A DNA stretch of 64,000 nucleotides from Rubinisphaera italica. Its GTDB lineage: Bacteria > Planctomycetota > Planctomycetia > Planctomycetales > Planctomycetaceae. This document shows, in pieces, positions 8,900-19,200 of this stretch. Made by a program: the position numbers and the translations under genes. The notes under the pieces are model-generated. The model was not told the DNA's origin and did no database searches. It saw only the letters and a program-made list of their open reading frames with translations. How positions within the stretch are numbered: position 1 is the stretch's first letter; each line of letters opens with the position of its first letter. Where the stretch lies: assembly GCF_007859715.1 (NCBI RefSeq), contig NZ_SJPG01000001.1, positions 6,218,001-6,282,000 on the forward strand. Direction: 5' to 3'.

Positions 8900-9712
8900 A
8901 TGCGAGTCTTGGTCCAACAAATCGACAAAGGACAATCCACTTACGACAATTTTGAACGCTCCGCCTATTAGTTCTGGGAACGTGGATATGAAGTCATCAG
9001 GTTCCGCTTCGAGGAACTCAATAGTGGTAAGTTTGATGATCTTCTCATCCAAGAAGCAGATTCAACAATCGTTCGAGCGGGTGTGGGAACGGTGCTATTA
9101 GCACTTCAACGTGCCGGACGTACTGCTCCGCAAATAGATGATCTGCCTCGTGATCTCTGGCCGTATGCGGCACGAAGAATATGGGAATCAACGCTCGGCG
9201 AATTTCGCAGCGTAGCCACTAACAGCGAATTTCAGCCAGCAATTCATATAAAGCCACTAATTCACCAGAAAATGTTCACGGGATTGGTCGTGTCAAAGTT
9301 TAGTAACCTGATACCCACTGCACATCTGGATGATGACGTTCAAATCTTATGTCAGGAAACCTTGTGCTTCGAGTCAGAATGGCGAAGCTACATTCTGAGG
9401 GACAGAATTCTTCAGGTGTGCTATTATAAGGGTAATCCACTTCTGTTCCCGGATCCCAGCATAATGCAAAAGGCGATCCCAGCATTCAAGGATCGCCCCA
9501 TCGCATTCTCTTTGGACTGGGCTGTTACGACCTCTGGTGCGACAGTTCTAGTGGAAGTGAACGATGGATTTTCTTTGGGAAATTACGGTCTTCCGGGACA
9601 TCTCTACACAGCTATGGTCGAAGCACGATGGCGTCAAATGATGGGTCTGATGGACAATCTGGTAGGCGAGACGCTTCTGCCAAATGCAAACGAGATTCAG
9701 CAAAGAGCCTAA
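8900..9712 (+). pseudogene. ATP-grasp domain protein, interrupted by in-frame TAG
   Basis: ATG 8900 starts MRVLVQQIDKGQSTYDNFE, a plausible N-terminus, but codon 24 (8969-8971) is TAG in the reading CCGCCTATTAGTTCTGG. The same frame then runs open to TAA at 9712. The downstream part has the ATP-grasp pattern: [32 protein letters not shown], and [14 protein letters not shown] with the metal-binding Glu and Asn. This resembles the ATP-grasp (DUF4343-like) proteins found beside RNA ligases. A shorter product from GTG 9083 (209 residues) would keep most of the ATP-binding half. The stop sits 2 bases before the RNA ligase ATG, so the two are translationally coupled. Either a recent nonsense mutation, an N-terminally shortened gene, or a sequencing error. 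Confidence 0.65.
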
Positions 9713-9714
9713 CG

Positions 9715-10455
<741 letters not shown>

Positions 10456-10461
10456 ACACTG

Positions 10462-10854
10462 ATGACTGAGTATGGAATGGCGGCTTTTGGACGCTCGGGA
10501 GATTGGGAGTTGGCGGTCGATGAGATACTTGGAGAACGTCAGCATTGGTGCCTGCAAATTGAGTCACCTTTCGTGTCGCTTCAATGTGGCATCCCGTGTC
10601 TCGATGTCTTTGCCGAATTGAAGCATCTCCTCGCAAAATCTGATTCGAATGCGTATGACGAAAACAATTCGGTTGAAGTCGGTCTCTACTACGACCGCCC
10701 GGTTATCGTTCATCGTGACAATGAGTTTGCCGATCGATGCTTCATCATCATTGGAGATTCAGCCGAAGCACGATTTGAAGTAACACTGGCAGGCAAGAAC
10801 TTCAACGAGTTCCGAGAGGCCCTTTCACAAGTTGTAGAGGAACTGGATCAATGA
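10462..10854 (+). CDS. hypothetical protein downstream of RNA ligase
   Basis: Not recognised. It has 130 residues, acidic, with alternating strand-like stretches (HWCLQIESPFVSLQC, VEVGLYYDRPVIVH, RCFIIIGDSAEARFEV) and an amphipathic C-terminal helix. It has no signal peptide or membrane segment. It starts 6 bases after the RNA ligase stop, so it is almost certainly in the same transcript and may be a partner or accessory of the ligase. The operon ends at the family C repeat copy at 10861. Confidence 0.6.
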   Translation: MTEYGMAAFGRSGDWELAVDEILGERQHWCLQIESPFVSLQCGIPCLDVFAELKHLLAKSDSNAYDENNSVEVGLYYDRPVIVHRDNEFADRCFIIIGDSAEARFEVTLAGKNFNEFREALSQVVEELDQ

Positions 10855-10860
10855 ATTGGG

Positions 10861-10926
10861 AGTTTCGTAGGGTGCGTCTTGACGCACCTTGCCATGATTG
10901 TAGTGACCAATCAACCATCAATTTCG
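10861..10926 (+). repeat. dispersed repeat, family C, copy 2 (right bracket of island)
   Basis: Nearly identical to 7851-7915 in the same orientation. Differences are clustered in the small palindrome (GTCTTGAC instead of GTCAAGAC) and at two positions after it. A bare palindrome of the same family follows at 11004-11026. Confidence 0.85.
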
Positions 10927-11003
10927 GACGATCTCAGTATGCTCAAGTTTAACTGTTGAACCAGCCATTGTTAAAACGTCTGGTTCAACAACTTCGAGTG
11001 AAA

Positions 11004-11026
11004 GGTGCGTCAAGACGCACCCTACT
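11004..11026 (-). repeat. family C palindrome core
   Basis: GGTGCGTCAAGACGCACC with trailing CTAC is the reverse orientation of the GTAGGGTGCGTC core seen at 7857, 10867 and 40255. Confidence 0.75.
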
Positions 11027-11039
11027 TCTACTGTGAATT

Positions 11040-11074
11040 CTGGGGACTTCGCTGCGCTTCGACCCCAGCCACCC
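11040..11074 (-). repeat. REP palindrome, family A
   Basis: Reads CTTCGCTGCGCTTCGACCCC followed by AGCCACCC, the reverse complement of the GGGTGGCTGGGGTCGAAG unit repeated throughout the window and found directly upstream of the RAYT gene. Confidence 0.85.
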
Positions 11075-11083
11075 GTCGTTTTT

Positions 11084-12658
11084 TTAATCGACCTGCGGGG
11101 GCACATCTCCATAGGACCATGCGGGACCCTGGAAGGTTGGAATCGGTTTCGGCTCCGGGACTGCTCCCGGTTTTAATTCATTCGCGAGAGCGATTCCCGT
11201 ATCGCGGATTTGGTCTCCGGCTGTGATTTCCAGATTGCTGTAGCTCGAAAGGCGAGTTTCGTAGCCGCCTCCGTGTTCGCCAAAAGAGGCCAGAGTCGGG
11301 ACGTAGCCAACGCAGCCATTTGATAAAGACGCAATAAACGTGTACGGAAACGGGCTCCCCTCTTTGATTTGCAGGCCGTACTCGCAGAAATATTCAGCGG
11401 GGTTAGTGACGATAACGACAGGGCCGATCTGCAGTGCCTGAATTTCGACGTCAGCAACGGGCTCGGTTTTGAGCCGAGCTTCAAGCAGGAGAGTTTCTTT
11501 AGCGAAGGTCCAGTTGGCGGTTCCAACAGTTTGGGGCTCTTGCTCAATCAGACTGCGAGCTTCTTCAAGATGTTCGCGTCGGGGGGCTCGTCGTGGAATT
11601 TTCAAAACGGTTTGACGGCTATCGAGTTTGCATTCGGTGCCGGGAGTCATATTGAGCATCACTTTGACGGCTTCAGCTCCAATACGACCACCGACTAGAG
11701 CCGAAGAGGCTTCCCCAGATTTCGGCACAACCGTTGTCAAGTTATCGACTTGCGTCACATCGCCAGATGCCCCTGCGATGAAGACGACGACGAGATCATC
11801 TCCAAACATGCCTTTGATGACTTTTTCGACGTAATAAATATAGTTGGCAGAAATCCCGCCGGGGCTGGCGGTCGCATGACAGACGTAATTGACAATGCAG
11901 CCAGTTATCTCCCCTTTTTCATTCCAGCAAGCCAGCACGCCGACTTCGGGATCGGTCGGGCCGGCAACTTTGACGATGTCGGGATTGCCGGGTCGCGGAT
12001 GAGTGACCGTTAAACCGTTTTTCATGAAAAAGCGGCGGTTATGGGCGACGGTGTCTTCATGGCCTCGGCCTACAGCGAATTTGGCGGGAGCCAGTTTTTT
12101 CCAGGCAGTAACGACACCATCGACGATTTGCTTTTCCACAGTTTCAAGATATTTCGCATCGGCACAGCTCGATTTGTTGTAAGCAAGATCCTGAATGAAC
12201 TCGTCGGCTTGATCATATTCGCCGGGGAGAATCATCCCGGTCGGGCCGGAAGAGTGAGAATGGGTGGCATGGATCAGGATGCGACTCTGGGGGATGCCGG
12301 TCGCCTTTTCGATTTTGTCGCGGACGCTGAGGACGGTTTTTCGACGGACGATTAAGGCATCCAGGCTGATGACGACTGCATATTCGCGTGCCGTTTCGTT
12401 TGGGTTTGCAAAAACTGCAATGCGAGCTTTGCAGGGATCGTGCAGTGATCTGTGAAAAGACTTGCCGTAGCCACCGGGCTGTTCCATACCGATTTCGGGC
12501 GTGATGTCCCGTTCCTCAAAAGCGGCCTGGAGTTGTGAAGAGTCCTCCGCATGAATCCTGTTTTGAGAGGCAAACGTAAGAAAAGTGAGCACGATCGCAG
12601 TGAAAGTCGCCCATCGTCTGACCTGATCCGTTCCAGGAAATTGTGTCTGAATGTTCAT
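11084..12658 (-). CDS. secreted neutral/alkaline ceramidase-like protein
   Basis: Resembles the N-terminal domain of neutral/alkaline non-lysosomal ceramidase, a zinc amidase; planctomycetes carry many such proteins of unknown substrate. Seen: N-terminal signal sequence (ATFTAIVLTFLTFASQNRIHA), FEERDITPEIG, DALIVRRKTVLSVRDKI, the metal-site-like LIHATHSHSSGPTG, CIVNYVCHATASPGGISANY and FIAGASGDVTQVDN. It has 524 residues, shorter than full ceramidases because the C-terminal domain is missing. ATG 12658 (MNIQTQFPG) is chosen since it sits directly before the signal peptide with GGGCGAGAA upstream; the open frame extends to 12817. The first residue run after the start is positively charged (QVRR) as expected for export. 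Confidence 0.75.
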   Translation of the reverse strand: MNIQTQFPGTDQVRRWATFTAIVLTFLTFASQNRIHAEDSSQLQAAFEERDITPEIGMEQPGGYGKSFHRSLHDPCKARIAVFANPNETAREYAVVISLDALIVRRKTVLSVRDKIEKATGIPQSRILIHATHSHSSGPTGMILPGEYDQADEFIQDLAYNKSSCADAKYLETVEKQIVDGVVTAWKKLAPAKFAVGRGHEDTVAHNRRFFMKNGLTVTHPRPGNPDIVKVAGPTDPEVGVLACWNEKGEITGCIVNYVCHATASPGGISANYIYYVEKVIKGMFGDDLVVVFIAGASGDVTQVDNLTTVVPKSGEASSALVGGRIGAEAVKVMLNMTPGTECKLDSRQTVLKIPRRAPRREHLEEARSLIEQEPQTVGTANWTFAKETLLLEARLKTEPVADVEIQALQIGPVVIVTNPAEYFCEYGLQIKEGSPFPYTFIASLSNGCVGYVPTLASFGEHGGGYETRLSSYSNLEITAGDQIRDTGIALANELKPGAVPEPKPIPTFQGPAWSYGDVPPQVD

Positions 12659-13205
12659 CGTTCTCGCCCTGTTGTGAAAGTTTAATGAGCTCGTCGTCAT
12701 AATCGCAGATTGTGAAATGCCAGGCAAATGCATGGCAAAACGTGCACATATTGATATCCGCCATGACTTCTGACGGGATGACATTTGAATCAAAACCAAA
12801 TCGTGTCCATCAAACAATTTGCAGCAGCATTTGAAGTCGAAATGCCAGAAATATCGGCGCTTGATTTTCAGGGGAGTGTTCTGTCGTAACTGTTATGTGG
12901 GAAACATCTTACGACGAAAGTCCCCTCTCGGGATATAAATATGCAGAGGAAACATCCTGTGAACTTATGCGGATTAGAACGATTCTACTCAACTTTACGG
13001 TCGTAATGATCCGAAATTCAGAGTAACCGCCATTCTCGGCACAACCGGTATAACCTGACTGCGCTCGGTTTGAGTGAACGTATTCAGGACACCTTTCAGA
13101 GATTGACCTCTCGCATAAGTATTTCCAACTGAATGAGTTGTCGCAAGTTCGACAGCAAGTTCCCGAACTTAGCAGGATTCAGTCAGCATGACGCTGGAGC
13201 CCTCA
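12659..13205. other. divergent intergenic region
   Basis: About 550 bases between the leftward ceramidase-like gene and the rightward giant gene; it should hold both promoters. I could not pick out convincing -35/-10 pairs, palindromes or RNA genes. Confidence 0.4.
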
Positions 13206-16200
13206 ATGAAACGTCTTCTCGCCTGTATCACGACAGCATGTATGCTGTGTGTTCCTGTCATCTCCTCTTGGGCAGATGAAGTGGACTCATCGGGTCGCGT
13301 CCGACTATCGGACGACAACTCGACGCCTCCACCGATTCCGCACGTCATCGGTTCCGATGACGGAACGGGAAGAGCCGTGTTGAACGGCATGGGGGAAGGA
13401 TTGCCTCAATCCTCTCCTGTGTACCAGGAAATGTACAATGCCCCGAACCTCGGCTATCGGATGTCCGGGGATGTCTTTACGACTCAGTTTCGTTTAGACC
13501 AACGCAACGGCGGCCTGTATGGTTACGACGATGGCTATGTCAACGTCGGGGCCTTCATCCCCAAAGCTCTGGATGAGAACAGTTTGATGTTCTTCGACAT
13601 CCGCGGCTTGTTCACGAACAACTCGGATGGGGGTTTCAACCTGGGACTGGGACGTCGTAATTACGATGCCTACGGCGACCGCGTCTACTCGCAGTCGATC
13701 TGGCTCGATTACGATGGCGGCCACGTCAATCAGTATTTACAGGGTGGTGTCAGCTGGGCGATGACCTCGCGTTACTGGCGTACCCGCGTGAATGTGAACC
13801 GCATTTTGAGTGATAAAGATGATTTCATTGGCGAGTCTATCGATACCGTGAACCCATTCTTCGCGGGTAATCAGATTAACCTGAATCGCGATCGATACCG
13901 CGAAGTCGCCTATAACCATGCCGACGCCTCGATTGGTGGACCAATTCCACTGCTCGGTCAATTCGGCATGAACTGGGACTTCGGTCTGTATTACGAATCA
14001 TCCTATCGCGGTCAGGATGGAGTGGGCTTCATGGCTCATGTCGATGCAAATCTGACTGAAGACCTAACGATGGATGTTCGTTATACCAACGACGACATTT
14101 TCGGAACCAGTTCACAGCTCAGTTTCGTTTACAACTTTCCTGATGGTCGGGCCTCACGCGTGATGCGACAGCCTCGCGTTCACGATTACATGCTGCGTCC
14201 TGAAGAACGTAACTACCGCGTCAGTACAAAACAATATACAGTTTCCGACAGCATCCCATTGCTGAACAGCTTTGACAATTCGCCGATCACGGTTGCACAT
14301 ATCGATCCGTTTGAAGTCGATAATGTTCTGGCTGCTGGCGATGGTTCTTCAGAGAATCCCTTCAACAGTACGGAAGCCTGGAATAATTTGACAGGAGCTG
14401 AAAAGGCTGAGTTCGATATTGTTCTTGTTCAACCGGGTGTTGTACCGGATGGAAGTTTCTTCACGAACAACCTGAACTCAGGGATCACGATTGTTGAAAA
14501 TCAACGACTCCTGGCATCAACAGGACGACTTGTCAGAACTCTTGGCGCGAGCGGAAATGAACTTCTAACTTATGCACCTCATATGGTTCAGGCGAACGCA
14601 GGAGCCTTGGGAACCGGTACTTATGCAATCCCGGGAGCGACGGCAGATGATACGGCTCTGTTTGGAACCATCTTCGATCCTGTCACCGACCCACGGCCAA
14701 TCCTGACAAACGATACACCACCAATCACCAACCCATTATTACACTACTCTGTCGTCACCATCGATAACAGTTTCTCTGTGGCCTGCGAATCTGATACGGA
14801 AGTTTCTGGCTTCCAGATCAGTGGTGCCAATCCGAATATGCCAACGATGCTCAACAGCGGTATCGTGACGGCTAATCTGCTCGATCCATCGATCAACCTG
14901 CATGCAGGTGCCGGTGGCAACAACGGAACCGGTGTGACCGACTTCGATATCAACAGCAACTCAATCATCGATACTGTTCACGGTGTCAATATCACCCATG
15001 TGGGAACTGGCCAGGGTATTGTCGAATTGAACCGCATCGAAGGTGATGGCTTTAATTCAAACTCTGGCATTACCATTAATCAGAATACGGCCACAACCGG
15101 TAACTTGAATCTGCGTGTGAATGATAACCTTGTGTTCAATGTCTTCGGTGAAGATATTAACAACAACGGTGTTCTGGATGCTTTCCTCACAGGTACTGAA
15201 GACCTGAACGGAAATGGTAAGCTCGATATTGGGGAGGACCTCAATGGAAATGGCATCATCGATGTCAGCGAAGACAACGACAAAGATGGCGTACTCGGGG
15301 CAGATGACCTGGGTATTGGTATCAGCATTGTTGCAGACGGAGCTGGTAACAGCATCAATTCCAACTTCACTGAAGATACGAATGGTAATGGTGTCCTGGA
15401 CGTCGGCGAAGATGCCAACGGTAACGGACGATTCGACTACGGTGCCATTTCCCGCAACGTGACTCACCTGGACGAAATGCAATATTTCCGTCAGCAGGGT
15501 CTGGATGCCAATGGAAATGTTGTGAATACATTCACCGCCAAAGATATCAATGGTGATATCCAACTGATTCCACCGACAACGGTTCTGTCGGTTTCCGATA
15601 CCGATGACAATGTCGGTAACAAGAATGGTATGAATCTGTTCGCTGATAATGGTGCAACGGTTGAAGCCAATGTCATCAGCAACGATACCTCTTTCAACAA
15701 TCCTTACCAGGCCGGATTACTGCCAACGGTAAAGAATCCATATGTCCAAACCGCACCGATGGCTTTGGGGAACGAATATGGTTTCCGAGCAGCAGCTGAT
15801 AACGGTGGAACAATCACACTGGCCTCGCCAAACGCTCACTTGTCCAACAGCAACTTCGGACATGGGGCAATCTTTGAAGCCGATAATGGTTCAACATTCG
15901 ACATGCTCACTCCAATGAGCGGCACGTTCGAAGTGGATTCTATCACTGGAGCGATAGTCAATGTTGTCCCAAGCGAATTCAACGACAACGGTTTGAACGG
16001 TTTGTTCATCAACGGAGATAACAGCAGTTCATTGACTGTCCAGGTGGGACCTTCCAACTCGGCTTTCGATTTCACACTGTCTAACCCAGCCGATCAAACA
16101 ACACGTACCTATACCATTTTGAACCAGTTCCTGCGTAACGGCCAAGATGGACTCGACACCACAGACGGCAATGGAGTTCACATTCGTCTCGATAACGGTG

Positions 16201-19200
16201 CAGTACTGACCAGTGTCAATGAAGATGCCAATGGCAACGGAATACTGGATTTGACTGAAGACACCAACGGAAACGGAATTCTGGATCTTGGCGAAGACCG
16301 CGACAACGATGGAATTCTGGACTTGACTGAAGACCTCGACGGCGACGGTGTTCTGGATCGAACCGGAATTTTTCACGCAGCAATCACTGACAATACCAAC
16401 CATGGTTTGCTGATCGACATTCAGGATACAGGATCACTGGGAACGACATTCAACGACTTTACCCTCCAGGAAAGTATTCTCAGCGGAAACATTCAGGACG
16501 GTATTTATGTCAGTGCTGAAGATACTCCATTCAGTGGGCTCAGAGTTGCTAACAACCAAATCACTAATAACGGTGTGAATGGTATTAACTTCCAGTTGCT
16601 CAACTCGACAATGACTGACCCCTTCATTGAAGGCAACCTGATTAACGGCAACGGGAATCTGCAGACCTTCAATCCGATCAGTCAGTTCAATATTGATGTC
16701 GTCTTCCAGGGTGGATTGTCTGCCTCACAGCAGGTCATCTTCCAGTCGGCTGCTAATCGCTGGGCGGAAATTATTGTGGGTGATGTTCCCGATGTCGGAG
16801 CCATTGATGATATCCAGATCTCAGCTGAGGCTGTTGCCATCGATGGTGTGAACGGTATTCTCGGACAGGCCGGACCGACTGGCTTACGAATGGGATCTAA
16901 CATTCCATTCCAGGGAATCATGCAATTCGATACCGCCGACCTGGCTGCACTCGAAGCGAGTGGTCAGTTGGAAGATGTTATCCTGCATGAAATGGGACAC
17001 GTCCTCGGAATTGGAACCATCTGGCAGACTCAAGGCTTGCTGCTAAATCCAAGTAACGGCGATGGCGTAACAGATACCCGCTTCACGGGAGCGTTGGCCA
17101 CAGCACAATACAATACAATTTTCGGAACAGCTGACACTGGGGTACCAGTGGAAAACAGCGGTGGACCCGGAACAGCTGATGGACACTGGAGAGAGTCAAT
17201 TCTCGACAATGAGTTGATGACTGGCTTCCTGAATTCACCAGGCCCGAATCCTCTGAGCCGAATTACTGCCGGTTCGCTGCAGGACCTTGGTTATGTTGTC
17301 AATCTGAACGCATCGGATGCTTATTCAGACCCAACACCACTTAATGGAACAACGACGAATCCTCTGAATGGAACATTCAATCAGAATGTCGGACCATTCC
17401 ATTACGCTGCAGCCACACCAACACCAGTCAACCTGGTCCAAATCGATCCCGGTGCAATGGGCAACGGTATCAATATCTCTGTTCTCAATAGTAATCTCGA
17501 CAATGTGATCATCGAGAACAACCTGATCAACGGGAATACGGGAGACGGTGTTCGCCTGATCGATCCTCAGTTCGCTACGAACAACGAGGGAGATAACCAG
17601 ATTCACTACCGACTCAACCAGATCAACAACAACATTGGTTATGGTTTGAATACTTCGCTGAATCTGAACAATCATCTCGATGCGATCATCTGCGTGAACG
17701 ATATCTCCGGCAATGGTCTGGGTGGTATTAACGTCGAACTTTCTAACAACGCCATTTATCACAACGGCCTTATTCCTCCGAATACCTTGTTGACTCCTGA
17801 TCCAACCGATGAAGAGTCCTGGTTCTTCGGTAACACGGTGAACAACAATAATGGTATTGGTTACCACATTACCGCCGAAGACAACAGTCAGTTCACTCTG
17901 GTTGGTAGTACTCCGGAAGCCAGCACAATCAATGGCAACCAGGATGCTGGACTCGGAATTGAAATGTCTGAAAACACCGTGGGTGATCTTCGACTCGATA
18001 ATGTGACCATCAATGGCAATCAGGATGCTGATGCCGGTGGTGTCAATGATAACCTTAACTTCAACGGAGAAGGTATTGGCATTGTCCTGAACGACAATGC
18101 AATGCTTGACAACATGCGAATTGGTGATCCGATTGTCGTGAACCCTGCCAACCCTGGCACGATTCGTCCAACAACAATCAGCGGTAACCTGAATAATGGT
18201 ATCTCTATCGTGGCCTCCGGTTCTACGTCACTCCAGACACCATTGATCGCCAACTCGACGATCTCCAACAACGGTACTAACGGGACCGGAGATGGTATCA
18301 ACGTGGTGCGAAATCAATCGGCAATCGTCGGTGATGATGCCAACGTCATTCCACCCTTGTTGACTATCCCAGGTGGGACAGGAGGAGCTTCTGTTCCTTC
18401 ACCAATCGCACCACTGGGGCTTTCAACTCTGGTTCCACCATTCCCATTCTCAACCAATACGGTTCCTGCCCCACCAGCAGAAGCATTTGTCATTCGTGAC
18501 AGTGTCATCAATGGTAACGGTGGAGACGGTATCGACTTGACTGCGAATCTGGCAAATAACAATGATGAATATCTGATCCAGCAGAACGACATCTCCGGTA
18601 ACGGAGCCAATGGTGTCCGCTTGTTTGCTCAGGGTGATGCCGAGATGCTGGTCGATATTCGATACAGCACCATTAATGACAACGGTGCCAACGGGATCTT
18701 CCTGGTCACAAACCAGAATGACTTCACTGATGAAGTTTCCATCACTGGAACCTGGGTCGGCCTGCAAATCGACAATAACACAGGTGATGGTATTAACCTC
18801 TCAGGTGTGTTTGGTGATCTGAATAATACCCTTCGTCCTCTGCAGATCGGATCTAACTTTACGGAAGACCTGAACAATAACGGCTTCCTGGATCCCGGCG
18901 AAGACCTCGATGGTGACGGTCGACTCGACTCTGATGCTGTTATGATTACCAATAACGGAGGAAATGGTATTAATATTCCTGGTGTCGGATTCTATACCGT
19001 CAGCAATGCCTTTATCGATGGTAACGGTGGAAGCGGCTTGAATGTAACTTCACCTTCAAGCGGGTATGTGGATCGTTCCGTTATCAGTAATAATACTCTT
19101 CACGGAATCAACCTCTCCTCAACAGGCTTCTTTGAAGATATTAATCTTGTTATGACCAACTCGTTAATTCAAGATAACTTGCGTGATGGTATTCAAATGA

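Noticed and set aside
15157..15440. Dockerin domains in the giant protein
   Set aside because: The Asp/Asn repeats share the calcium loop pattern but lack the paired 22-residue dockerin layout; described as calcium-binding-like repeats instead.
15057..15563. 168-codon open frame antisense to the giant gene
   Set aside because: Isoleucine/valine-rich mirror of Asp/Asn-rich repeats; artefact of GAT/AAC codons.
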